This document shows positions 8,705 to 16,999 of a stretch of DNA of 64,000 nt, piece by piece. Origin of the DNA: UBA8389 sp942493385 (GTDB taxonomy: Bacteria; Bacteroidota; Bacteroidia; Bacteroidales; UBA1402). Within the stretch, counting starts at the first letter, position 1, and each line of letters starts with the position of its first letter. A program made the position numbers and the translations under genes. A model generated the notes under the pieces. That model made no database searches and was not told where the DNA came from. It was given only the letters and a program-made list of their open reading frames with translations. The DNA is taken from the NCBI GenBank assembly GCA_942493385.1, contig OW818699.1:3720001-3784000 (forward strand), given 5' to 3'.

Positions 8705-9445
8705 TTAATAATCGCTTAAGATTTGTTCAGTGGAACAAATCTTACTAAACAAAATATCCAAATCTCGAGCGGTGCATCTTGATGCATATTCAGATCGAAG
8801 AGTATTAATTAATCTTGGAATCTCCGATGTTTTATCAACAATAATATACGATATATCTGAGGCATCAAAAATGAATCTCAAATCTTTAATCATTGTATTA
8901 TATTTAATTTTATTTCGTAAATAAGCAGATAAAGTTACTGAGAATGGAGCTCCTTTTAATTCGCTTGCTTCTGGAACTAGCCTCCACTCCCTTTCATCAT
9001 AATATCGATACTTCTTATTGTCAACCAATCCTCGTTTTAAATGACCTGAATAATTTTTAGTAAAACATTTTATTCTAAGTATTTGCTCTTTTTGTGTTTT
9101 AGTGAGATTAGAGTTTGGCAATCTTCTTTCACTAATTAACCCAGCTAAAGTTCTGCTAATTGAAGAATCATTATCAATATATAATACTGGATTAATTCCA
9201 TGATTTTTTGCCCAGACTTTTGACAATCCAATACCAAATCTGCCATATGCATCAAAATGCTTACCTGAATCCGATAATGGTATATCACAAAATGAAATCA
9301 TTGGATGAGCAGCTAAAGAACTAGTGCCTGATTCCAGAAATAAGGATTCGGAACAATATTTAATTGCAAACCCTGCTATAAGAATTGACTCCAATTTGTC
9401 AATAGAGTCTGTGTAGTGAATTATTGAATTTGTACTAATTGCCAT
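8705..9445 (-). CDS. AbiGi-like abortive infection protein
   Basis: This 246-residue protein matches what I know of the AbiGi family (putative abortive-infection antitoxin). The signs are an early HYT...L.SIL..GF (about 11-27), then HPMISFCDIPLS (47-58) and YGRFGIGLSKVWA followed by GINPVLYID (67-92). WRLVPE (about 153-158), inside YYDEREWRLVPE, is another conserved-looking spot. The fold signature resembles ADP-ribosyltransferase-like proteins such as DarT, which also start with an H-T-x...N/L pattern; that is a weak inference. No AbiGii partner lies next to it, so it is either an orphan or acts alone. Flanks are AT-rich and non-coding (210 and 302 bases). Confidence 0.7.
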   Translation of the reverse strand: MAISTNSIIHYTDSIDKLESILIAGFAIKYCSESLFLESGTSSLAAHPMISFCDIPLSDSGKHFDAYGRFGIGLSKVWAKNHGINPVLYIDNDSSISRTLAGLISERRLPNSNLTKTQKEQILRIKCFTKNYSGHLKRGLVDNKKYRYYDEREWRLVPEASELKGAPFSVTLSAYLRNKIKYNTMIKDLRFIFDASDISYIIVDKTSEIPRLINTLRSEYASRCTARDLDILFSKICSTEQILSDY

Positions 9446-9747
9446 AAATTTGACTATTAAAATTGTTACTAATTTTATTATACATTACAATATTACACTA
9501 GTGTCTTAGCATAAATATTAACCGCAAATATCATCTCTTTCTGATTATTGATCAAGCGACATTATCTACACGAAAGCAATGAAACCATCAGCTATGCCAT
9601 TTCTTTGACTAAGTTTCTAAGCTGAAAATAAGTGATGGAAAACTGCCATGAATTTAAATTAACAATACAGATTCTCCAAATGCAATAAAGTCTACGCGGT
9701 CTAAGTAGTTTAAACGAGGGTGGGGTTAAGTCTCCAAAGTAATTTAA
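9446..9747. other. Non-coding gap between AbiGi-like gene and membrane protein
   Basis: About 300 bases of mixed AT-rich sequence. I see no gene, no clear hairpin and no repeat shared with the rest of the window. It should contain the promoter of the AbiGi-like gene at its left end and the 3' end signals of the HIT/cyclase-like pair at its right end. Confidence 0.5.
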
Positions 9748-11031
9748 CTATGTATTAAGCTTTGATTTCCGTGCAAGTAAGCTTACAATATAGACAATAC
9801 TGCTAGCAATAATTGAAGATAAAACAGATAAACCAAAATCAATCGATGATTTATGAGTTGAAAGTATTTCTGTTGGAATTATTTTGTAGATCTTAATTAC
9901 ACCAAATATTAACAGAGTTAAGAAAATTGTCGTTGTTATGAAAGTTATCAACTTTGGGTTTATCATGTCCCAAAATCTAATAGGATTACAATTCAACATT
10001 TTTCGGATTTTCCCATTCTGGAATTTAAAATGATGTATTTTTCCCCAATCTTTATATTCCTTTCTAAATGAAGAAAGTGCTAATACAGAATCAAATATTG
10101 CCCAAATTGGTTTAATTGAAGTGTCATCAAGAAAAGGATGTTTCCAATAACCAAATTCATTTGTCGATTGTAACGTTCTTACTCCTTCAAAAACGATATT
10201 ATTTCTCTTATTCCCCGTATTAATAAAAGCTAGAATAATATGTGGAATTGTATAATGGAAAAATGAAGTTCGGGATTTCTTTCCATCATTCTCCGCTTCT
10301 ATAAACTCTAAACAACAGTTTATTGTAGGATCATTCCAGCCTCTATTAATAATATTAATTTCCAGCCAATTCATAGCTTTAATTATTATTTGATTATCTG
10401 ATACAAAACCACATTCAATTAAAGTTGTGATAGCATATGCGGTATAAAAAATTCCAGAAGGTTTGCCATTCATTTCTCCCCAACCACCGTCTTTATTCTG
10501 ACAATCAATTAGCCAGCAAAATGCTGATTCAAATTCAGTACTACTAGTCTTGGATAATTCATTTAATGTACGCAGAACAATACAGGTGTTATATGTTCTT
10601 GGAAAAGGTTCTCCAATAAAACTCCAACCCTGATCAACTTGAGAATCCATATTTAGTTTTGATAGTAACCAAGAAATTCCATTGTCAATTTCGATTGGAT
10701 ACAAATCCTTATGTAGATTTAGTGCTCTCAAAGCCCAACAGGTTGACTCTGTATTTGACTTTTCTGCAATATTTGAGATGTATGGCCAACCATAATCATC
10801 TTTTTGCTTTGAAACAATAAAATTTAATGCTTTCTCAAATTCAGGACATTCTCCTTCAATTTGATTAAAATACAAAATCGCAATCGAGGTCGCAACAATT
10901 CCTACTTTTTTGGATTTCAAATGTTGATGCCAGCCAGCCTCATGTCCAATATGTCTATGACTTTTAGTCATTACAACTGTACAGCTATCAATAAGATTGT
11001 CAATTTCTTTCTTTATAATTAGATTTCTCAT
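9748..11031 (-). CDS. Squalene-cyclase/prenyltransferase-like alpha-alpha toroid with C-terminal membrane anchor
   Basis: This 427-residue protein has several QW-type repeats of the terpene cyclase/prenyltransferase toroid fold: QKDDYGWPY with STCWALRALN near residues 70-100, DQGWSFIG about 132-139, and DCQNKDGGWGEM near 172-183 followed by YTAYAITTLIECG. Two hydrophobic stretches near the C-terminus (about 358-380 and 398-420) should anchor it in the inner membrane. I see no DXDD catalytic motif of class II terpene cyclases, so enzymatic activity is doubtful. Its start overlaps the end of the HIT-family gene by 4 bases (ATGA), so the pair is translationally coupled. The function of the pair is unknown to me; location in a defence island suggests immunity (inference). 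Confidence 0.75.
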   Translation of the reverse strand: MRNLIIKKEIDNLIDSCTVVMTKSHRHIGHEAGWHQHLKSKKVGIVATSIAILYFNQIEGECPEFEKALNFIVSKQKDDYGWPYISNIAEKSNTESTCWALRALNLHKDLYPIEIDNGISWLLSKLNMDSQVDQGWSFIGEPFPRTYNTCIVLRTLNELSKTSSTEFESAFCWLIDCQNKDGGWGEMNGKPSGIFYTAYAITTLIECGFVSDNQIIIKAMNWLEINIINRGWNDPTINCCLEFIEAENDGKKSRTSFFHYTIPHIILAFINTGNKRNNIVFEGVRTLQSTNEFGYWKHPFLDDTSIKPIWAIFDSVLALSSFRKEYKDWGKIHHFKFQNGKIRKMLNCNPIRFWDMINPKLITFITTTIFLTLLIFGVIKIYKIIPTEILSTHKSSIDFGLSVLSSIIASSIVYIVSLLARKSKLNT

Positions 11032-11660
11032 TTAAAGTAGGGGCTTAATTGTTCAATTGTTCTGTTTATCGATTCCCAATTTTGATTTTCGACCCAATTT
11101 CCAAGTTCAGGATTTCCTAAAGCTTCTGCTAGTTTATATCTTAGAAATTGGCTACGAATTTTCTTATCAACAGAATACACATTTATACGTGAATCTTCAA
11201 TAAGCAAATATTTTTTTAAATTTCTTGTATCATCCCAAGCTTCAGTGAATGAACAAAAACTGTCAAAAGGCAATTCCTGTTCAACCAGATTATTAAGGTC
11301 TATTTCAACTGGAATACAATGAAGATGAGCATGATAACAATGTTTTTTACTATTTTCGAAAGTTAGACTTGAACCTATTTTTCCATGTTCATAGAAAATA
11401 CAACATCCATAATGTCTAATTAAAATATCTTTTACCATATTTTTTAGATACTTAAATTCCACCATTAGTTCTTCTGGAATATTAAAGCATGCTCCAATAT
11501 GTCTTTTTGCAACTATTAACAAATACCCATCGACAATTGGACCTAGAGAAACCATTACATAAAAATTCTCTGTTTCAAAAAGAATTCGTTCTTTTTCTGG
11601 TGGATTACAAAATCGACAGGAATTATTAATTTGGTCTTGTAGGTCTGTAATTCTATTCAT
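11028..11660 (-). CDS. HIT-family nucleotide hydrolase-like protein
   Basis: This 210-residue protein is a histidine-triad hydrolase relative. It starts with a CRFCNPP zinc-like pair (15-21), has the strand-rich HIT body (NFYVMVSLGPIVDGYLLIV, 32-50, then AKRHI) and carries the triad as H110-A-H112-L-H114. The triad spacing matches the H-phi-H-phi-H rule, so the active site looks intact. HIT proteins hydrolyse or transfer nucleoside phosphates such as ApnA, AMP-lysine or NMP adducts. About 80 residues past the triad are specific to this protein. It is the first gene of a two-gene operon with the membrane-anchored cyclase-like protein. Confidence 0.85.
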   Translation of the reverse strand: MNRITDLQDQINNSCRFCNPPEKERILFETENFYVMVSLGPIVDGYLLIVAKRHIGACFNIPEELMVEFKYLKNMVKDILIRHYGCCIFYEHGKIGSSLTFENSKKHCYHAHLHCIPVEIDLNNLVEQELPFDSFCSFTEAWDDTRNLKKYLLIEDSRINVYSVDKKIRSQFLRYKLAEALGNPELGNWVENQNWESINRTIEQLSPYFK

Positions 11661-11762
11661 ATAGCGTTATAAAAATTATCAATTAAAATTTATTATGATT
11701 TGCTCTTTCTTAAAAAAACGGCTAATAATTGCAGAAAATTAAACCTACGCGTTCTACGATAA

Positions 11763-11836
11763 GTGCTAACGGGTAGCTAGGGCGCGGGAAACCAATGTAT
11801 TTCATTGGTTTACTGCGGCTTAGATGGTGTTATGGC
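11763..11836 (-). repeat. attC-like site A
   Basis: A 74-base imperfect palindrome bounded by GTGCTAAC and GTTATGGC, with inner arms GGTAGCTA and TTAGATGG and a central hairpin ACCAAT...ATTGGT. Its layout and sequence are shared with the site at 16661-16736 (about 85% identical). On the minus strand it lies just after the 3' end of the small-gene group 11912-12906, where an integron cassette attC would sit. The core bases do not fit the class 1 attC consensus exactly, so attC-like is the safe term. Confidence 0.55.
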
Positions 11837-11911
11837 TAGGGTTTTTTCTTTATTTGTAGTGTTTCTTTTATCAAATTTTGCTCTCCAATTTTTAATTGTT
11901 AGATATTTCTA

Positions 11912-12313
11912 TCAAAGTACACTAGATATTAGTTCTCCAATAATTAGAGCAAATCCTACTAGTATTGCAATTGCACTTGCCCACAAATAACGCCTTTTAT
12001 GCATTAACGCATCCCTTTTATGTATTTTAATATCTTCAGGTGAGATAATGCTAACTATCTTTTCATAAGGTAAAAGTCCAAAAAGCGCAACTATCAGACT
12101 AGTGAAAAAAGAAAGTAAAACGAAGATTTTAATTGTATCGCAAGAAACAATTTGTTCATAAATTATACTTAGGCCCAATAATGCAGAACTTATTGTTATT
12201 AGTTGTTTTAAAATATCATTACAAAGTGTGAAATTATTCTTAATTGTTTCACGCGCCCAAGTAATGTAGAATATATCTTCATCGGTCGGAAGTTGTCCTT
12301 GTTGTTTACTCAT
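11912..12313 (-). CDS. Small membrane protein, unknown function
   Basis: This 133-residue protein has three predicted membrane segments (about 38-55, 62-80 and 109-130) and a soluble N-terminal part (MSKQQGQLPTDEDIFYITWARE). Short basic residues KRDALMHKRR precede the last helix. The overall look is that of small membrane partners found beside defence genes, but I do not recognise the family. It begins 1 base after the stop of the 69-residue zinc-ribbon protein and is the last gene of a three-gene minus-strand group that ends in attC-like site A. Confidence 0.65.
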   Translation of the reverse strand: MSKQQGQLPTDEDIFYITWARETIKNNFTLCNDILKQLITISSALLGLSIIYEQIVSCDTIKIFVLLSFFTSLIVALFGLLPYEKIVSIISPEDIKIHKRDALMHKRRYLWASAIAILVGFALIIGELISSVL

Positions 12314-12314
12314 G

Positions 12315-12524
12315 TTAGATGTATCTAATAGTTACAGAATTCTGGGTTCTACATTTTGGATTATTGCAATGAATTATTACCTGCTTATACTTGTATATAA
12401 TCATCTCTAATAAAAGTTCATTGCTCCTACTTCTGTCAATAAAATCAGATGGATCATAAAAATTTTCATTTTTACAGTTACAGCAAACAAAACTGTCTGC
12501 ATTTTTCTGGTTTTTGGTTTCCAT
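12315..12524 (-). CDS. Small zinc-ribbon-like protein
   Basis: This 69-residue protein has two cysteine knuckles, CCNCKNE (14-20) and HCNNPKCR (52-59), spaced as in zinc ribbons. No other motif is visible. It sits between a 120-residue protein (19 bases upstream) and the 133-residue membrane protein (1 base downstream), so the three look like one transcript. Function unknown; a nucleic-acid-binding or structural zinc role would be a guess. Confidence 0.55.
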   Translation of the reverse strand: METKNQKNADSFVCCNCKNENFYDPSDFIDRSRSNELLLEMIIYKYKQVIIHCNNPKCRTQNSVTIRYI

Positions 12525-12543
12525 AATTTTCTCGATTAAATTT

Positions 12544-12906
12544 TTAAAGATTACTTTCTGTTATATTGATCCCAAAAACATCAATGTCTGTTGTATCAAT
12601 TATTACTTGTCCATCATGTATAAGACCTCCCTTCTGCTGACCTAAAAATGGATTTAGAAACTCAACTGAATTCAAAGAAGTGGGGAAAATAATTCTTTGA
12701 ATTGCTCTTGAGAATATTGAGAGAATAACTAATTCTGAGTCCAGCCAGTAGTGTTGAGTCACAGGGTCATTTAATACTATATTATTGTTACCTAATAAGT
12801 TATAGTTTAGATAATTGATCTCATCTAGAAATCTTATGTCTCTTAACAGAACAGCAAGATGGTTTGAGTCAGGGAAATGTAATTTTACTCTTCTCATAAT
12901 TTTCAA
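12544..12906 (-). CDS. Hypothetical 120-aa protein
   Basis: A 120-residue soluble protein, first of three small co-directional genes. It starts MKIMRRVKLHFPDSNHLAVL; the ATG at codon 4 is an equally good start. No signal peptide, membrane segment or known motif is seen. A phrase IFSRAIQRIIFPTSLN is amphipathic. I do not recognise it. Its 5' flank runs directly into the 148-bp direct repeat at 12924, so its promoter must be inside or beyond that repeat. Confidence 0.5.
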   Translation of the reverse strand: MKIMRRVKLHFPDSNHLAVLLRDIRFLDEINYLNYNLLGNNNIVLNDPVTQHYWLDSELVILSIFSRAIQRIIFPTSLNSVEFLNPFLGQQKGGLIHDGQVIIDTTDIDVFGINITESNL

Positions 12907-12923
12907 ATTAATAGTTTGTTTAT

Positions 12924-12985
12924 TTGGGTTCCCAGAGGGCTACGAGGCGGCGGATTTCGGCGGTGTGAGCGGAAAATGGGTTCAT
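12924..12985 (-). pseudogene. DinB N-terminal fragment
   Basis: Twenty codons beginning MNPFSAHTAEIRRLVALWEP, the same as the start of the intact DinB gene at 20200 apart from Phe17 to Leu. The frame then enters unrelated AT-rich sequence. It is a by-product of the 148-bp duplication, not a working gene. Confidence 0.85.
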
Positions 12986-13071
12986 GGCTGCAGGTTGGGT
13001 GAAACGGCAGGGTTGCGTTAAGGGAATGTAATCCTGCTGTGTGGGTTACAAATCTATAAAGATTTTTTGAT
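12924..13071. repeat. Left copy of 148-bp direct repeat (contains DinB gene start)
   Basis: This stretch is the same as 20139-20286 except for one base (position 12936 against 20151), with a constant offset of 7215. It contains the upstream region and the first 20 codons of the DinB gene found intact at 19724-20200. The near identity means the duplication is recent or kept by recombination. It brackets a segment holding the isochorismatase-like, UvrD-like and Roco genes. Confidence 0.95.
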
Positions 13072-13188
13072 GAAAAGAATTATTTCAGAAATAAAATGCT
13101 GATTGATAGGAATTAATGTTGAAAAATGTGCGATTATGCAAAATAGTTAGAGAATAAGCAAAGACATTTGGGCATCCTTCAGACACAT

Positions 13189-13210
13189 GTGGCTAAGCTG
13201 ATGTTATGGC
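13189..13210 (-). repeat. attC-like half-site B
   Basis: The sequence GTGGCTAAGCTGATGTTATGGC followed by TAGGAGTTTTTT closely matches the right half of sites A (11815-11848) and C (16715-16745). No matching left half is evident, so this may be a degenerate or truncated site. On the minus strand it lies 13 bases beyond the end of the isochorismatase-like gene. Confidence 0.45.
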
Positions 13211-13223
13211 TAGGAGTTTTTTT

Positions 13224-13799
13224 CTAAATACTTGCAAGAAAATCTTTTGTTGTACAAACAGTCGAATAAAAATAATTCAATGCGGCCAAAAAACTTGTCT
13301 GAACATCTACCGCATTTACTTGTTTCCCGTTTATCTCTAAATGCTTTGTTGCACAGGCATCACCAATAACTGTACATTCGAATCCGAAATCCTTTGCTGC
13401 TCTTGTAGTGGCATCAACACACATATGAGTCATCATTCCACATATCACCAATTTGCTGACATCCATAGATTGTAGAGACTCTAACAAATTGGTCTCACGA
13501 AAGCTATTCGGGTGATGCTTTACAATTATTTTTTCACTGTCAAGTGGCTTAACTTCCACATGAATATCTGCACCAATGGTACCAGGTAGGAAAAACGTAG
13601 CTGTCGGCCTTGTGGCTATGTATTGTATATGAATGATTGGCAATCCCCTGTGTCTGAAATCATCCAAAATTAACCGGGCATTCTTGGCTGCTTCATCTGA
13701 ACCGAAAAGAGAATTTGATCCCTTGGCAAAATAGTCGTTTTGAATGTCAATTATTAAGAGTGCTGTTGTCATTCTATCATCAGTTATATGTTTGGGCAT
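13224..13799 (-). CDS. Isochorismatase-family cysteine hydrolase
   Basis: This 191-residue protein has the catalytic triad of the isochorismatase/nicotinamidase-like superfamily: Asp in LLIIDIQNDYF (15-25), Lys in IIVKHHPNSF (about 91-100) and Cys in CGMMTHMCVDATTR (about 119-132, second Cys). Members hydrolyse amides, vinyl ethers or nicotinamide; the substrate here is not evident. The first ATG overlaps the helicase gene by 20 bases; a second ATG at 13772 (MTTALLIID) would avoid the overlap and fits the usual family start. It is co-directional with and downstream of the helicase. An NAD-salvage type amidase near SIR2 and TIR proteins is suggestive but unproven. Confidence 0.9.
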   Translation of the reverse strand: MPKHITDDRMTTALLIIDIQNDYFAKGSNSLFGSDEAAKNARLILDDFRHRGLPIIHIQYIATRPTATFFLPGTIGADIHVEVKPLDSEKIIVKHHPNSFRETNLLESLQSMDVSKLVICGMMTHMCVDATTRAAKDFGFECTVIGDACATKHLEINGKQVNAVDVQTSFLAALNYFYSTVCTTKDFLASI

Positions 13800-16515
13800 T
13801 TTGTAGGTTTATCGTGTTCTTGCATTTCGGATAATTTGTACAACCTAAAAAATTTCCGTATAGTCCGCTTCTTTTGGTCATAAAACCGCTTTTGCAACTT
13901 GGGCAAAGTAAAGTGTTCTCTAAAATTTCTATGTTATTAAATGTCTGATTACAACTTGGGAAATGCGAACAACCTAAAAATTGATTGTTTTTGATTGAAT
14001 TTTGCCTTATTACTAGATGTCCTGTTTGACAATACGGACAATTTGTTTTGCTTACATTTGCGTTGTATGCAGTAAGCAGAAAGCCGTTATCTGTTACTAA
14101 TTCTTCCGCAAATAAAGAAACATCAGTCGGAATAAGTAACACAACTTCGTTTTTAGTTCTTGTTAATGCTACATAAAATAATCGTCGCTCTTCTGCAAAA
14201 CGATATTCTTCATCATCGCTGAGTAATAACGACAGCATCGGGTCGTCCGTCATTTTGTTCGGAAAACCGAGTAAGTGATTTTTCAGGTTTAACACAATAA
14301 CATTGTCCGCTTCTAATCCTTTTGATTTGTGTACCGTAATGTATTTTATTTCAATATCTTCAAATCCAATTATTTCTAATTTATCGCTACGTTCGTAATA
14401 CTTTATTTTGCTGTTTGGTGTGAGTTTTATAAACTCGTTTATGTCAAAACTATGACGACCCAAAACCAAAATAGGTTTGTTCCCATTTTTGTCTACAAGC
14501 GCTTGAATTTCATTGATAAAAACATCATCGGCATTGTCTTGTGAATAATAAACAAACTTAATCGGGTTTTCCAAAGGCTCTTTTTTAGATTTTGGATTTT
14601 TAGAAATTTGTTTGGTGTTTTTTTGAATGTACTTTGAAGTTATGTCAATGAGTGATTGCGAATTTCGATAGGTTTGTTCAATAAATAATTGTTCGTATTT
14701 GCCAACATATTTTTCAAAATTACTGAACAATGAAATATCGCTACCCGCAAAACGATAAATAGATTGCCAATCATCACCAACGCAAATCAGTCTTGCTCCT
14801 GATAGTTCTCGAATTTCTTTAATTAGGTTGAAACGAGAATATGAAATGTCTTGGTATTCATCAATAATAATATACTGATAAGTGTATTCTGTTTTGTTTT
14901 CTTTTACAATATCACTTGCCTGATTTATCATATCATTAAAATCAATTTCGCTTTTCTCTTTGAGTGTATTGTCATACTTTTTTAGAATTGGAAGTGCAAA
15001 TTTCAAAAAGATTTCTTGTCTTTCGAGCATAAAATCGTCTTCAGCTTTATCTCTGTCTGTAAACAAAGAGATTATTGAATTATAATTTAGTTTTCTTGAT
15101 TTGCTAAGATTGATAAACGTTGCAATAAGATTTGTAATTTCTTTTCCAAAATTCTTATCGTTGTCCGTAACTTTTGTGTAAATACTCATTGCATCTCTTG
15201 GCTTGAGAGTTACATTTTCGTTTTTGAACATTTCTCTTAATCTATCGAGTAAAATGTGGTCTCTGTTGTAATAGGAATATGTTTCTAAAAGTTTGGTTTT
15301 ATAAGTTTTGTGTCTTTCTCGTTTTAATTCCATTTCTTCGACATATTTTTGCTCATTAAATGGAGTAAGCCATTTCGCTCTATCGTTTTCGTCAACTCCA
15401 AAATGTTCTAAATAGATGTTATAATCTTTTAGATAAAAATCGGGACGATACATTGTGTCGCCAAAAGGATATACTTCTTCATATTTGTACTCAACTCCGT
15501 TTAAATACAAGAAATTTGCGATGGTAAGCTCTTCAACGCTTTTAACTTTTTCGCCTTGAATTGTATCAAGTGTTGCTTTTGCCACTTTGTTTAATTCAGG
15601 TTCACATTTAGATTTTAAAGTTTGGAAATCTATACCTTTTTCGGTGTCTAATTTTTCGCCAAGTGAAAAGTAACTTTCGTGTTCTTCTGGAATGTTCATG
15701 TAACACGCAACGTACACGATATACGCCTCTAAAGCTTCTGCATTGTTGAAAATTTCGTTTTCTAAGTAGTCCTTTACAACATTGTTTAATGTATTTTCAT
15801 TTGTCAATGCTGGCACATTTGCTTTGTGCCTTTTTATGATATCGTAGCCAAGTTTATGGAAAGTTGTTGCTTGTGCACCAATTCCAATATTTTTTAGTCG
15901 TTCATTTAATTCATCTACCGTTTTTTTAGTAAATGACAAAAGCAAAATATTTTCGGATTTCACATTTTTCTGTTCAATGAGATATTTAACTTTCCCAAGA
16001 ATTGTCAAAGTTTTTCCAGAACCAGCACCGGCAATAATTAGGTTTGAGTATTCGTCTGTAATAAGCGCTGTTCGTTGTTGGTCATCTAACTTTTTGCCTT
16101 CAATATCATCAAAATATTGGTTGAGTTTTTCTTTTTGATTACGGACATAATTTTGGTTGTATTCGATAATATATTTGTCAAAATCACTCAAAATTTCATT
16201 AAATTTTTTGACAGTTTCTTCTTTTTTGAAAAAGTTTGTTTTGTTTCTAAAAAACTGTCCAGCTGCTGAATATTTTGATTTTATTTGGTCACGATGTAAC
16301 CAGGTAACATAGTCATTTAAGGTTTTAATAGTGTCAAAAAACGAAGCGATTTGTTGCAAATTAGAAAGGTAAGCGGTGTCTTGATATTTCTTCTTTTCTA
16401 ACGATAGATGGAAAAGAAGAAAAACCACTAACAATGTAACCGCAATGATACTAATTGTCAATGCCATAGTCGTTTGATTATTGGAAATAAACTTTGTTGC
16501 AAGATACAATTGCAA
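13780..16515 (-). CDS. UvrD/HelD-type SF1 helicase with N-terminal membrane helix and C-terminal zinc fingers
   Basis: This 911-residue protein is a superfamily 1 helicase. It has a Q motif LDDQQRTA (143-150), Walker A AGAGSGKT (162-169), Walker B IIDEYQDIS, motif III VGDDWQSIYRFAGSD, motif IV EQTYRNSQSL, motif V TVHKSKGLEADNVIVLN and motif VI FYVALTR. The tail carries two topoisomerase-type zinc fingers (CPYC...GCSHFPSC and CPSC...GCTNYPKC, about 828-905). A hydrophobic helix at 17-36 is predicted to span the membrane, as in HelD-like proteins; Met17 is an alternative start just before it. A REase-like DUF may occupy the insertion around 350-420 (PDFYLKDYNIYLEHFGVDE has a D...E spacing). Related proteins unwind 3'-5'. 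It lies inside the cassette-like stretch. Confidence 0.92.
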   Translation of the reverse strand: MQLYLATKFISNNQTTMALTISIIAVTLLVVFLLFHLSLEKKKYQDTAYLSNLQQIASFFDTIKTLNDYVTWLHRDQIKSKYSAAGQFFRNKTNFFKKEETVKKFNEILSDFDKYIIEYNQNYVRNQKEKLNQYFDDIEGKKLDDQQRTALITDEYSNLIIAGAGSGKTLTILGKVKYLIEQKNVKSENILLLSFTKKTVDELNERLKNIGIGAQATTFHKLGYDIIKRHKANVPALTNENTLNNVVKDYLENEIFNNAEALEAYIVYVACYMNIPEEHESYFSLGEKLDTEKGIDFQTLKSKCEPELNKVAKATLDTIQGEKVKSVEELTIANFLYLNGVEYKYEEVYPFGDTMYRPDFYLKDYNIYLEHFGVDENDRAKWLTPFNEQKYVEEMELKRERHKTYKTKLLETYSYYNRDHILLDRLREMFKNENVTLKPRDAMSIYTKVTDNDKNFGKEITNLIATFINLSKSRKLNYNSIISLFTDRDKAEDDFMLERQEIFLKFALPILKKYDNTLKEKSEIDFNDMINQASDIVKENKTEYTYQYIIIDEYQDISYSRFNLIKEIRELSGARLICVGDDWQSIYRFAGSDISLFSNFEKYVGKYEQLFIEQTYRNSQSLIDITSKYIQKNTKQISKNPKSKKEPLENPIKFVYYSQDNADDVFINEIQALVDKNGNKPILVLGRHSFDINEFIKLTPNSKIKYYERSDKLEIIGFEDIEIKYITVHKSKGLEADNVIVLNLKNHLLGFPNKMTDDPMLSLLLSDDEEYRFAEERRLFYVALTRTKNEVVLLIPTDVSLFAEELVTDNGFLLTAYNANVSKTNCPYCQTGHLVIRQNSIKNNQFLGCSHFPSCNQTFNNIEILENTLLCPSCKSGFMTKRSGLYGNFLGCTNYPKCKNTINLQNAQTYN

Positions 16516-16660
16516 GATACAATGGCTTTTGGTTTTGCGATTCGAAATCGCTCATAAAAGTTCTTTAATAAATTTCTAATTCTATACAGAAGATTGCTGA
16601 GATTGGCAATTCTTTCTTTGATGAAAATTCCGATGAACCAAAATTGCCGGTTCAAGCCTT

Positions 16661-16736
16661 GCCGCTAACGGGTAGCTAGGGCGCGGGGAACCAATGTATT
16701 TTATTGGTTTACTGTGGATTAGCTGGTGTTATGGGC
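16661..16736 (-). repeat. attC-like site C
   Basis: A 76-base imperfect palindrome running from GCCGCTAAC to GTTATGGGC (outer arms pair GCC..TAAC with GTTA..GGC), inner arms around AGCTA/TTAGCT, and a central hairpin ACCAAT...ATTGGT. It is the best copy of the A/C pair. On the minus strand it lies downstream of the Roco gene, in a stretch (16516-16999) that otherwise holds no gene. The bases 16728-16742 reappear inverted at 19692-19706 on the other side of the Roco gene (14 of 15 identical). Confidence 0.6.
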
Positions 16737-16999
16737 AGTTTTTTATTTTCTTTATTTTCCATTCCATTCTAAATATTCGGGCGCGAAAGTATTTTCTCTT
16801 CAAAATATGCACTGAATCATGATTCAAAGTTGACTGACGTCGACTATTCCTTGACAATCTCATTCTTGCTTATTATTTTTCACAGGTGCCAACAATTGTA
16901 ACCCTTGTTTTCTATAATTTGTGGTTTTACTAATTAAAAAATACGTAGAATATATAAGATACTTAAGTTGTGAAATGTACCCGTGATGGCATATCTTTT

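Noticed and set aside
16458..16655. A 65-codon minus-strand frame upstream of the helicase
   Set aside because: It overlaps the helicase start in another frame and has no homology signal; it probably covers the helicase leader.
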